43,490 bases of DNA from Desulfobulbaceae bacterium (GTDB taxonomy: Bacteria; Desulfobacterota; Desulfobulbia; Desulfobulbales; Desulfobulbaceae): NCBI GenBank assembly GCA_019163135.1, contig JAFLKR010000015.1, positions 1 through 43,490 of the forward strand, in the 5' to 3' direction. The number at the start of each line of letters is the position of its first letter. Within the stretch, counting starts at the first letter, position 1. Positions 29,680-38,166 of the stretch are shown here, piece by piece. Both the position numbers and the translations under genes were made by a program. The notes beneath the pieces were generated by a model. It saw only the letters and a list, made by a program, of their open reading frames with translations. It did not search any database and had not been told where the DNA came from.

Positions 29680-31668
29680 TTGAAGAAACAATTACTTGCC
29701 ATCAGTTGTCTTATTCTGTGCGTCCCCCATACCGTTCCCGCGGCCCAGGACACTGCACTTCTTTCTGCCACCCCGCCGTTCTTACTTCTTTTCCCCCTGT
29801 TTTTGATAGTGGCTGTCTGCTGGCTTTGGTTCCGGTTGCAGCGGAGCCGGCGGGAAAACCAAGAAACGCTCGACCGTCTGCACCTGGCACAACAAGCCTT
29901 GGATCAGGCACCGCTGGATATCCTCTGGTTTGATGAGCATTTGAAAATTATCCATACGAATCAATCGGCCTTGCATTCAATGGGGGAGCAACAACTGATT
30001 GGTCGCGATCTGCTCGATATAAAACCGGAAATGGCCGTCCATCCGGTCGTCGCCGCTCTGCAAGCCAATGAACAGGGGAGGGCGCTGCCGGATAGTCCAG
30101 AGGTGCCTGGACAAAAGGTGCTGGTGTTGTCAAAGATGGCTGCTCCCCCCATTGCAGTTTGGTACCGCACCCCGTTATCCAATGGCCTGCAGGTTCCGGA
30201 AGTGGCGGCAAAGGTTGAAACGGTTCCTCCAGTCGTTGAGTCCGCCAGTCGGATGAAAAGTGAGTTCATCGCCAATATCAACCACGAAATCCGCACGCCG
30301 ATGAACGCCATCATCGGGTATACCGAGATGTTGGCTAATGCCGAACTCGCGCCCCGTGAAAAACGTTTTGTCTCTATTATTCACAAAAGCAGCATGGTGC
30401 TTGTCTCTATTTTCAACGATATCATGGAGCTTTCGAAGATTGATAGCGGAAGGATGCAGATCATGGTTAGTTCCGTCCGTTTGCAGTCCATTATCGATGA
30501 GGTCGAAGGACTCTTCAGGGATACGGCCAGGGAAAAAGGGGTGCGTTTCCGCTGCCAGATCGCCCCCGAACTTCCCTCGCTTTTCATTCTGGATGGGGCG
30601 CGATTGAAGCAGATTTTGCAAAATCTTATCAGCAACGCCATCAAGTTTACCGCCAAGGGATATGTGGCCATGGTGGTGGAGGGTGAACCGTCTTCCACGC
30701 ACCCCGGTTGCTTCGATCTGCTTTTCAGGATCGAAGATAGCGGCATCGGTATTCCGGCGGCAGATCAGAAAAAGATTTTTGAGTTGTTTCAGCAATGTGA
30801 AGACAGCATCTCCAAACATTACGGCGGGGTTGGATTGGGGCTAACCCTGTGCAGTCGTCTGGTCGCCATGATGGGCGGGAAGATCGAACTGTTTAGTCAC
30901 GAAGGGGAGGGGGCCCGGTTCATCGTATCCCTGCCAGCTGTCAAGGTGGCCGAACAGGTGCCGTCCAAGGTGAAACCCGTTAGGTCGATGATGCAAAAAG
31001 GTGATAAAAAGATTCTGGTCGTGGATGACATGGACCTGATCAAGGATGTCTTCATTGATTATTTTCAAGACAGCGCTATTGAGGTCCTGACCGCCGATAC
31101 CGGTGAGGAGGCGTTGCGTATTGCCGCCAAGGAAAAACCCGGTATTATTTTCATGGATCTCAACCTGGTCGGGATGGATGGTCGAACCGTAACCGAACAG
31201 TTGCACAACCAGGCAGAAACCGCCACCATCCCGGTGGTAGTTATGACCGGCGAGATCCTTGAAGAATCCGACTACAAACCACTGTTCAACGATTTTCTCC
31301 AAAAGCCCTTCCGTTTGGAGGCCTTAAAAGAGCTCACTTCCCGATATATCCAAATTAATCGCTCTGCGGTACCGCAATCGACCGTAGGAGAATCCACAGT
31401 TCAGGAAGACCCAATTTCGATCATTTTTCTTCAACCGTTGTGGACTGAGGAGTTCGAGAAACTTCGCCAGAACGCGAGTCGTTCCGGTAGCCTGTCCGAC
31501 GCCGTTGCCTTGGGCGAGGCCATGTTGCAGGCAGGGGAAAAGAACCAGCAACCGCTGTTGACTGATATTGGCGGGGCGTTGATGCAATATGCAGTTGAAC
31601 CGAATATTTTAGGCGTTGATCGTCTTCTTGCAAAACTTGCCAGGATCGCAGATCGGGAACAATCATGA
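29680..31668 (+). CDS. Hybrid sensor histidine kinase (signal/TM-PAS-HisKA-HATPase-REC)
   Basis: The 662-residue protein begins with a signal-like stretch and a membrane segment (about 30-50). A PAS-like region follows (about 58-160), then the HisKA dimer with H202 in NHEIRTPMNAIIGY. The HATPase has N box NLISNAIKFT, G1 DSGIGIP and G2 GGVGLGLTL. A receiver domain starts KILVVDDMDL, with acceptor D493 in IIFMDLNL. A helical tail of about 110 residues follows without an obvious phospho-accepting His. The start is TTG 29680, without a strong Shine-Dalgarno but with no better in-frame choice. It overlaps the next gene by four bases (ATGA). The stimulus is unknown. Confidence 0.92.
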   Translation: MKKQLLAISCLILCVPHTVPAAQDTALLSATPPFLLLFPLFLIVAVCWLWFRLQRSRRENQETLDRLHLAQQALDQAPLDILWFDEHLKIIHTNQSALHSMGEQQLIGRDLLDIKPEMAVHPVVAALQANEQGRALPDSPEVPGQKVLVLSKMAAPPIAVWYRTPLSNGLQVPEVAAKVETVPPVVESASRMKSEFIANINHEIRTPMNAIIGYTEMLANAELAPREKRFVSIIHKSSMVLVSIFNDIMELSKIDSGRMQIMVSSVRLQSIIDEVEGLFRDTAREKGVRFRCQIAPELPSLFILDGARLKQILQNLISNAIKFTAKGYVAMVVEGEPSSTHPGCFDLLFRIEDSGIGIPAADQKKIFELFQQCEDSISKHYGGVGLGLTLCSRLVAMMGGKIELFSHEGEGARFIVSLPAVKVAEQVPSKVKPVRSMMQKGDKKILVVDDMDLIKDVFIDYFQDSAIEVLTADTGEEALRIAAKEKPGIIFMDLNLVGMDGRTVTEQLHNQAETATIPVVVMTGEILEESDYKPLFNDFLQKPFRLEALKELTSRYIQINRSAVPQSTVGESTVQEDPISIIFLQPLWTEEFEKLRQNASRSGSLSDAVALGEAMLQAGEKNQQPLLTDIGGALMQYAVEPNILGVDRLLAKLARIADREQS

Positions 31669-32729
31669 ACGGAAAACCACCCCTTGTTTTTATAGTCGAT
31701 GATGTTCCTGAAAATATTCAGATCGCCATGTCCCATCTCAAGGAGTTGCACTGTGATTTTGCCTATGCTACCTCCGGTGAACAGGCCCTTGAGCGCATTG
31801 GGGCCACCCATCCGCAATTGATTCTCATGGACGTGATGATGCCAGGGATGAGCGGGTTCCAGACCGTCGAGATGCTGCATCAGAACAAGGCCACCCAATC
31901 CATCCCGGTCATCTTTCTCACCGCCCGCGCGGAATCCGAAGACGTGGTGCAAGGGTTCGGCCTTGGCGGAGTGGATTATATCACCAAGCCCTTCAAAGGG
32001 GTGGAACTGCGCTCACGCGTCCGTAATCACCTGGAGTTGTATGCCTATCGGTCCAATCTGGAAAAATTGGTGGAGGAGAGGAGCCGGGAGGCCGAGTTGC
32101 TCAAAGATGTCATCATTGAGGCCATGGGCGAGATGGCGGAGTATCGTGATCCCGAAACCGGCAGCCATATTCACCGCACCCGTGAGTACGTTCAGTTACT
32201 TGCCGAAACCCTTGTTCAACAGAGATTTTTTCTCGATCATCTGACTCCGGATTATATCATTTTGCTGCGGAAATCGGCACCGCTTCACGACATCGGCAAG
32301 GTGGCCATTCGTGATTCAATCCTGCTGAAACCAGGCAAGCTGACCCCTGAAGAATTTGAAGAAATGAAGGCCCATACCACCTATGGCGAAGAGGTTATTG
32401 CCAATCTCGAGCATATGGCCGGGCATCCGACTTCTTTTCTCAGTTGTGCCAAGGAAATAGCCGGCATGCATCATGAGAAATTTGACGGGAGCGGCTATCC
32501 CAGGGGCCTTGTGGGCCAGGATATCCCGTTGGCGGGGCGTATCATGGCCATTGCCGATGTCTACGACGCGCTGATATCCAAGCGTGTCTATAAAAGTTCC
32601 ATGTCCCATGAAGCGGCCATGAAGATTATGGTTGACGGCAAAGGAACCCATTTCGATCCCATCCTGATTGAAGCCTTTTTAACGGTAGAACCACTCTTTA
32701 ATCAAATTGCTGCCAGGAATGTTGATTGA
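31665..32729 (+). CDS. Response regulator with HD-GYP c-di-GMP phosphodiesterase output
   Basis: The 354-residue protein has an N-terminal receiver domain (1-120) with DD near the start, phospho-acceptor D56 in [10 protein letters not shown], and KPF near residue 110. After a coiled linker comes an HD-GYP domain with H208-D209 in [11 protein letters not shown] and G277-Y278-P279 in [14 protein letters not shown]. All signature residues are present, so it probably degrades cyclic di-GMP when phosphorylated. It overlaps the hybrid kinase stop by ATGA and is surely its partner. A broken yjbQ gene follows about 50 bases later. Confidence 0.95.
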   Translation: MNGKPPLVFIVDDVPENIQIAMSHLKELHCDFAYATSGEQALERIGATHPQLILMDVMMPGMSGFQTVEMLHQNKATQSIPVIFLTARAESEDVVQGFGLGGVDYITKPFKGVELRSRVRNHLELYAYRSNLEKLVEERSREAELLKDVIIEAMGEMAEYRDPETGSHIHRTREYVQLLAETLVQQRFFLDHLTPDYIILLRKSAPLHDIGKVAIRDSILLKPGKLTPEEFEEMKAHTTYGEEVIANLEHMAGHPTSFLSCAKEIAGMHHEKFDGSGYPRGLVGQDIPLAGRIMAIADVYDALISKRVYKSSMSHEAAMKIMVDGKGTHFDPILIEAFLTVEPLFNQIAARNVD

Positions 32730-32776
32730 TAGCGGTTTGTCTGCCGGTTCAACCGATTGCTTTCTTCCTTGAGATT

Positions 32777-32917
32777 GTGAAAAGTTACCAAAAAGAACTG
32801 TGGTTTGATGTGCCTACCCGCCTGACTTTTATCAACATTACCCAGGAAGTTGAGAAATGCCTGGCCGAAAGCGGTATCAAAGAGGGGTTGTTGCTCTGTA
32901 ACGCCATGCAAATCTAG
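32777..32917 (+). pseudogene. yjbQ: 5' half of a split YjbQ (UPF0047)-family gene
   Basis: From a GTG at 32777 the frame reads [20 protein letters not shown] and then LLLCNAMQI before a TAG. This is the N-terminal third of YjbQ-family proteins, which normally continue NAMHITASVFINDDE. The missing part occurs in the same orientation at 36715-37005, so the gene is cut by about 3.8 kb of foreign DNA. The repeat GCCATGC at the break (32903-32909) is present again at the 3' piece. YjbQ-like proteins are associated with thiamine-phosphate synthase activity. Confidence 0.85.
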
Positions 32918-32983
32918 TTAAACAGGTCGGGTTCGTACTGTATGGCATGATAACTACCCACAATAAAAAAATAAATCATCGAT

Positions 32984-33235
32984 TTGAAGAGGGTGCGCAA
33001 GACCTCTTGGATACCAAAAAATAACCGGAAAACAACAGACTTCATAACGATAGCCAAGGCCAAGGATCTTATCATCTACCATATTGGTCGCATCGTATCA
33101 CACTCAACCGTAGCTCGCTGGGGCGCCCAAAACGAGCTTGGTTTCAAAATGGATGGAATTAGGGGACAGTGGAGTGTGGATGCTGTTTTTTCCGGATTTT
33201 ATAGAACATGTATCTTCATGCCCTGGAGCCAATAA
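32984..33235 (+). pseudogene. Possible relic of an excisionase/MerR-type helix-turn-helix protein
   Basis: The middle of this frame reads TIAKAKDLI, then HSTVARWGAQNELGFKMDG and IRGQWSVDA. That resembles HTH_17/excisionase domains, which typically have a STVxRW recognition helix followed by a short wing. The part before STVARW is off-pattern and the tail is not, suggesting decay. The flanking codons look random. It lies in the 5' flank of the insertion, so a former mobile-element regulator is plausible but weakly supported. Confidence 0.3.
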
Positions 33236-33359
33236 GCCGTATTACCGATTTTCCATTCGCACGAAACATCTTCAATTCAACAGGCCCCAACAGGGTGTGT
33301 TCTAACGCTTTTAATTATATGAAAATACCAGTAGCGGCCTATTCGCAGAGGCAAGTTAA

Positions 33360-33437
33360 CGCGAGAAACTGCAAGAGGAAATTGAATTATTGAGAAATCT
33401 ATCTTTGCATGACACTTTGCTTTATGGTGTTTGGTAA
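33360..33437 (+). pseudogene. Short relic of a GGDEF-protein linker
   Basis: About 25 codons read REKLQEEIELLRNLSLHDTL, then diverge and stop. This matches the coiled linker and opening helix found just before GGDEF domains (normally HDxLTGLPNR). A stop codon lies directly upstream. It looks like a fragment left by deletion within the insertion's flank. The remaining sequence between 33438 and 33689 shows no gene; the SulP promoter is presumably there. Confidence 0.3.
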
Positions 33438-33689
33438 ACAGGAAAGTCTTGACCGGAACATTGAGGTTTTGTAGGCAATGAACAGGGTCGGCAGAGTCTC
33501 GGACGCTAGCAGGTAAGGACCGTTCACCTCTGCCAAACAATTGCAAGGTGAAAGTGCAAATCGTCCATTGTGCTATTGTGACCGCCACATGCCCTCTGAA
33601 TCGGTGAAGATCTACTGACCGTCGCTTGAGATGACTCCTCACCCCATGCCAAACTGAAAGGCAGTATTCTAGAACAGGTCTTTGCCATA

Positions 33690-36281
33690 ATGAAAAATCC
33701 ACTCCGCAATTTACACACCTTCTTTCCCTTCCTGCGCTGGTGGCCGATGGTTAATCGACACACCCTGCGCGACGATCTTTTGGCTGGGGCTACTGGTGCG
33801 TTGGTAGTGTTGCCGCAGGGCGTGGCTTTTGCCACTATTGCAGGATTGCCACCGGAATACGGCTTGTACGCCGCCATGGTGCCAACCGTGATCGCAGCCT
33901 TATTTGGCTCCAGTTGGCACCTGGTTTCCGGGCCGACCACGGCGATATCCGTGGCGCTTTTCGCGGTGTTATCTCAGCATTATGAGCCGGGTTCGGCCCA
34001 GTATATCAGCATGGTGCTGACTCTGACCTTTCTGGCCGGGGTGTTTCAGACGGCGTTGGGGCTGGCGCGCATGGGCGCTCTGGTCAATTTTATCTCCCAC
34101 AGTGTGGTCATCGGTTTCACAGCTGGCGCCGCACTGCTCATTGCGGCCAGCCAGATACGCAATTTTTTCGGCATCGAGATAGTGCGTGGCGCGCCTTTGT
34201 ACGAAATCTTCCATCAATTATATCTGCAAATTGGCACAATTCATTGGCCGGTGCTCTGCATTAGCTTGGTGACCTTGATCACCGGTATCGTGATCAAGCG
34301 CTGTTGCCCCAAAATTCCTTTTATGGTTGCCGCCATGGTCGTCGGCAGCGTGGTTGCAAGCCTGTTGAATTTCTGGCTAGGGACTGCCGCTACCGGAATT
34401 CGCACCGTGGGTGCCTTGCCGGCTCATTTGCCGCCGCTTTCGCACCCCGACCTATCGCCGGCAACCCTGCGGATCGCCTTTGGCCCGGCATTGGTCATCA
34501 CCATGCTGGGGTTGACCGAGGCCGTGGCTATCGCCCGGGCCATCTCCGTGCGCTCAGAGCAATGTATTAACGGCAACCAGGAGTTCATCGGCCAAGGGCT
34601 GGCCAATATCATCGGCAGTTTTTTCTCCGGTTATGCCTCGTCCGGCTCCTTCAATCGCAGCGGGGTGAATTTCGAGGCGGGTGCCAAAACCCCGCTGGCG
34701 TCAGTTTTTGCCTCAATCCTGTTGTTGCTGTTGCTGCTGCTGGTCGGACATTTGGCCGCCTATCTGCCGAATGCCGCCATGGCCGGAATTCTGTTTTTAG
34801 TGGCCTGGGGACTCATTGATTTCCATCAGATCCGCCACATCTGGCAGACCAGCAAAGCTGAGGCCGTCATTTTGCTCTGTACCTTCAGCGGCACCCTGGT
34901 CAATATTGAAGCCGGCATTTTTAGCGGCGTGTTCCTGTCGCTGGTGGTCTACCTGTATCGTGCCTCAAAACCGGATATCATGCCGATGGTGCCAGCCAAC
35001 GAAGCGGGTGCCTATCATTTTGTGCTCGTTCATAGTGAGCCCGAATGTCCGCAATTGAAAATAGTACGGATCAATGGCCCGGTCTTTTTTGGTTCAGCCA
35101 GCCATGTGCAGCAGGCCCTGCGCCACATCGACGCCGAAAACCCTAAGTGCAAATCCGTGCTGATCGCCGCCGCTAGTTTCAATTATATCGATATTGCCGG
35201 TGCAGAGGCCTTGGCCTTGGAGGCACGTCGTCGTCGCCGCCAAGGGGGTGGGTTGTATTTCTATCGCCTGAAGGAGTCCATTTACGAATTCTTACGCCAG
35301 GGCGACTACCTCAAGGATTTTGGCGAAGACGCCTTTTTCCCGGTCATGACCCATGTCACCAGCGCCATCTATTGGAAACTGAATCCGGACATCTGTCGCA
35401 CCTGCAAGGTGCGCATTTTTGAAGAGTGCCAACGTGGCGTTTTGCCCGGCGGGTTGCGTCGTCAACGTATTATGCTGGCCACTGACGGCAGCGCCTTCAG
35501 TCACGCTCCGGAGGAGGTCGCCATTGCGTTGGCCAAGAATTTTGGCGTCAAGTTGGATTTGATGACCAGTGTCGAATCTTCGAAGGCTGATGAAATCGCC
35601 ACGGCGCGCTTGGCCCATGCCAACAGAAAGGCGGAGGCTGCCGGAGTGGAATGCGAGACCTGGGTCAGTTATGGCAAGGATCCGGTGGAACAGGTAGTTG
35701 TCACCGCCCAAAAGGCCCACGCCAATATCCTCATTATCGGCCGTCGCCCTTTGCGCGGCGACATGAAGGAACGGTTGGTTGGCGACATTGCCGAACAGAT
35801 TTTGATCGGATCCCCCTGTCACGTCCTGGTGGCGAATTGGCAAGTCAAGCCTTGGCAAAAGCACATTCTGGTTGCCGTCGATGATAGCCAGATCAGCGAA
35901 ACTGTGATCGAAGTCGCCATCCAAGTCGCCAAGGCATCAAAACTGCCGGTGACCGTGCTCTCCGGCGTTGCCACCGAGTCCCAGTACGGCAAGGCTGAGA
36001 AAGAGTTGGCCTATAAAATCGGTCTGCTCAAGGCGGAGGGTATTGAAGGCAATGCCCTTGTCGTCATTGGCAAGACGCCGGATCGCGCCATCATCGACAC
36101 AGCAGGGGAAATCGGCGCCGATCTGGTTATTATAGGCAATGACCAGCGCAAGGGCTTGCCGCGTAAGATCGCCGGTCAAACCACGGACCGCGTGGTGGTA
36201 GGCTTATCCTGTGCTGTTTTGGTGGTCAAGCGCGCCCCTGAGCCAAGTTCATTGATAGCCGCAGTGCGTCAGCAAGCCTAG
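33690..36281 (+). CDS. SulP-family anion transporter with STAS and two universal-stress domains
   Basis: The 863-residue protein has a SulP membrane domain (about 1-430) starting LRDDLLAGATGALVVLPQG, with GLPPEYGLYAAMVP and SGPTTAIS. A STAS domain follows (about 445-560) with FNYIDIAGAEALALEA. Then comes a linker with three cysteines (ICRTCKVRIFEEC, near 570) and two UspA-type domains (about 590-715 and 722-850) starting QRIMLATDGS and KHILVAVDDS. SulP proteins carry sulfate, bicarbonate or other anions, and Usp domains often bind ATP. The ATP loops here are non-canonical (RGDMKERLVGD and KGLPRKIAGQ). The gene fills the insertion that split yjbQ. Its substrate is unknown. Confidence 0.9.
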   Translation: MKNPLRNLHTFFPFLRWWPMVNRHTLRDDLLAGATGALVVLPQGVAFATIAGLPPEYGLYAAMVPTVIAALFGSSWHLVSGPTTAISVALFAVLSQHYEPGSAQYISMVLTLTFLAGVFQTALGLARMGALVNFISHSVVIGFTAGAALLIAASQIRNFFGIEIVRGAPLYEIFHQLYLQIGTIHWPVLCISLVTLITGIVIKRCCPKIPFMVAAMVVGSVVASLLNFWLGTAATGIRTVGALPAHLPPLSHPDLSPATLRIAFGPALVITMLGLTEAVAIARAISVRSEQCINGNQEFIGQGLANIIGSFFSGYASSGSFNRSGVNFEAGAKTPLASVFASILLLLLLLLVGHLAAYLPNAAMAGILFLVAWGLIDFHQIRHIWQTSKAEAVILLCTFSGTLVNIEAGIFSGVFLSLVVYLYRASKPDIMPMVPANEAGAYHFVLVHSEPECPQLKIVRINGPVFFGSASHVQQALRHIDAENPKCKSVLIAAASFNYIDIAGAEALALEARRRRRQGGGLYFYRLKESIYEFLRQGDYLKDFGEDAFFPVMTHVTSAIYWKLNPDICRTCKVRIFEECQRGVLPGGLRRQRIMLATDGSAFSHAPEEVAIALAKNFGVKLDLMTSVESSKADEIATARLAHANRKAEAAGVECETWVSYGKDPVEQVVVTAQKAHANILIIGRRPLRGDMKERLVGDIAEQILIGSPCHVLVANWQVKPWQKHILVAVDDSQISETVIEVAIQVAKASKLPVTVLSGVATESQYGKAEKELAYKIGLLKAEGIEGNALVVIGKTPDRAIIDTAGEIGADLVIIGNDQRKGLPRKIAGQTTDRVVVGLSCAVLVVKRAPEPSSLIAAVRQQA

Positions 36282-36714
36282 CGTTGCTGGACGGGTAGGC
36301 TATTCAATCACAGGAAAACATAGCGACTTATACCAATGGTTATATGACCGATTATACTGTCACAATCCCGCTGAAAGCGTTGGCATGAGAATGAGTCAAT
36401 ATATTCTTTATGGTACTTGAATCGCAGAAAACAACGAGAAGACAACCTGCTGCATTTTTTTGATAAACGATATCTGGCATATGATATGAACTTAGAAGGT
36501 GATCTAGCCAATTCCACGCTATTCTCGTGCATATATCAGTGGCAGCTATTACCAAGCGATCTGGGCGATAGGTACATAAAATTTTTTTGATCAACGTGGC
36601 TGAGTGTATCTAGTTTTGCTTATAGTGGGCGAGGATTACTCGGAAATATCAAGCTGTCTGACTGTAATCAAAAGTAATGTAAAGATCATTGAGGTAGTCA
36701 AGGCTCAATGAAAA
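36282..36714. other. AT-rich 3' flank of the insertion, no gene recognised
   Basis: This stretch between the SulP-Usp stop and the yjbQ 3' piece is more AT-rich than the surroundings. Overlapping minus-strand frames of 70-80 codons exist, but they have no recognisable family features and no ribosome-binding sites. No transposase fragment was identified. Confidence 0.5.
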
Positions 36715-37005
36715 GCCATGCGCGTTACCGCCTAAGTGTTCATCAATGACGATGAGTCCGGACTGCATCATGATTATGAAAAATGGTTGGAGAAATTGGC
36801 CCCGCATGAACCGGTTACTCACTACCGCCACAATGGTTTTGAAGACAGCGCCGATGCCCATATGAAGCGCCAGATTATGGGACGCGAGGTCGTAGTGGCG
36901 ATTACCAGCGGCAAATTGCACTTCGGCACCAGGAAACAGATATTTTATGGTGAGTTCGGTGGCCGTCGGAAAGAACGGGTGCTGGTCAAGATCATCGGGG
37001 AATAA
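36715..37005 (+). pseudogene. yjbQ: 3' half of the split YjbQ (UPF0047)-family gene
   Basis: The frame through the repeat GCCATGC reads AM-RVTA, a TAA stop, then [20 protein letters not shown]. It continues to a normal YjbQ C-terminus, [11 protein letters not shown]. The codons around the break fit an ancestral MHITASVFIND with point changes. [16 protein letters not shown] departs from the usual GKLDFGxWEQIFYGEF, consistent with relaxed selection. Together with the 5' piece the gene would encode about 137 residues, the normal length. Confidence 0.85.
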
Positions 37006-37011
37006 GAAGAA

Positions 37012-38106
37012 ATGACGATTTTTACCTTCAAAATCTTTGAAAAACAGCAAAAAAGTAAGGCTTTGTATTGGGTTGTTGCCCGGTTCCCTCTGTTGCCGGT
37101 GCCGTTGCTGTTAGCCCTTCTTATTGCCGTTCTAGCCGGTTGTTCCGATCGGGAGGAGAAGAGTGGGGCTGCATCAGTCTTGACCCTGTTCGGTACGATC
37201 GACATTCGGGAGGTGCAACTGGCCTTTCAGGACATCGGCAGGATACAGCGCCTGGATGTTGATGAGGGCGCAAAGGTACGGCAGGGGCAAGTGGTCGCCG
37301 AACTTGATCCGACCCGATACCAATTGGAGGCCAGGCGATTGGCCGGGGAGGTAGCCGCGCAGAGCCAGGTGGTCGATCGTCTTCAACAGGGCAGCCGGTC
37401 CCAGGACTTGGAAAAGGTTAAGGCCGGGGTCGCTGCGGCCAAGGCGAACCTCAAAGAGGCTGAACTTTTCTTGGCCCGGAAACAGTCGCTGCTGTTGTCC
37501 AACCGCATCTCGCAACAGGAAATCGACAGTGCCAGAACCAGAGTTCAGACCTTGACTGCTGCACTGAAGATCGCGGAAGAAGAGGCATCGCTCGCCATCG
37601 AGGGCCCGCGCAAAGAAGATGTTGCGGCAGCCGTAGCGACCCTGACTGCCTTGCAGGCCGCCAAGGAATTAGCGGAGAAACGACTCGACGATACCAGGCT
37701 GCTGGCACCGGCTGATGGTTTTATCCGCAACCGAATTCTTGAACCCGGCGCTATGGCTGCTGCCGGTACACCGGTGTTGACCCTGGCCCTGATTAATCCG
37801 CTTTGGGCTCGGGCTTATATCAGCGAACCGGATCTCGGTAAGGTGCAGGAAGGGATGCGCGCCGAATTGCGAACCGATACCTATCCTGGCAAGGTGTACA
37901 AGGGCTGGGTCGGTTTTATTTCCTCGACCGCCGAATTCACCCCCAAGACCGTGGAAACTACGGAACTTCGAACTAAGTTAGTCTATCGGGCCAGGATTTT
38001 TGCCTGTGATCCCCAGCAGGAACTGCGGCTCGGTATGCCGGTGACTGTGACCATTCATACCGCAAAGAATTTTCCGGATTCAGAGAGATCCACTCACTGC
38101 GATTAA
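37012..38106 (+). CDS. HlyD-family periplasmic adaptor (lipoprotein type)
   Basis: The 364-residue protein has an N-terminal hydrophobic segment ending LAGC (Cys about residue 44), a lipobox for inner-membrane anchoring. A biotinyl-lipoyl-like half motif follows (LDVDEGAKVRQGQVVAELD), then a long helical hairpin (about 100-225) of heptad-like repeats. The second lipoyl half is LLAPADGFIRNRILEPGAMA, and the adhesion/beta-barrel region is ARAYISEPDLGKVQEGMRA. This is the YbhG-like branch that partners an ABC or other pump. No pump gene follows: the next gene is on the opposite strand. It begins six bases after the yjbQ 3' piece with a weak AAGAAG. Confidence 0.88.
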   Translation: MTIFTFKIFEKQQKSKALYWVVARFPLLPVPLLLALLIAVLAGCSDREEKSGAASVLTLFGTIDIREVQLAFQDIGRIQRLDVDEGAKVRQGQVVAELDPTRYQLEARRLAGEVAAQSQVVDRLQQGSRSQDLEKVKAGVAAAKANLKEAELFLARKQSLLLSNRISQQEIDSARTRVQTLTAALKIAEEEASLAIEGPRKEDVAAAVATLTALQAAKELAEKRLDDTRLLAPADGFIRNRILEPGAMAAAGTPVLTLALINPLWARAYISEPDLGKVQEGMRAELRTDTYPGKVYKGWVGFISSTAEFTPKTVETTELRTKLVYRARIFACDPQQELRLGMPVTVTIHTAKNFPDSERSTHCD

Positions 38107-38166
38107 TTTCAAGATTTCAGGGCAACCTGACCTCAACAGCCTTATCGATTTGGCGAGAGCACCCTT

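Larger units (their letters stand above)
32903..36721. mobile_element. 3.8-kb insertion splitting yjbQ, flanked by a 7-bp direct repeat
   Basis: GCCATGC occurs at 32903-32909 and 36715-36721, exactly where the two yjbQ halves break. The wider sites agree at 11 of 13 positions (TGTAACGCCATGC versus TGAAAAGCCATGC), consistent with a decayed target duplication. The insert holds a SulP-Usp gene (33690-36281) between AT-rich flanks with gene relics. No intact transposase or integrase, or clear terminal inverted repeats, were found, so the mechanism is unknown. Confidence 0.6.

Noticed and set aside
32918-36640. Weak inverted similarity between CCCACAATAA near 32957 and CCCACTATAA (reverse strand) near 36625 as terminal repeats of the insertion
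   Set aside because: Only about ten bases match, and neither copy lies at the direct-repeat boundary.
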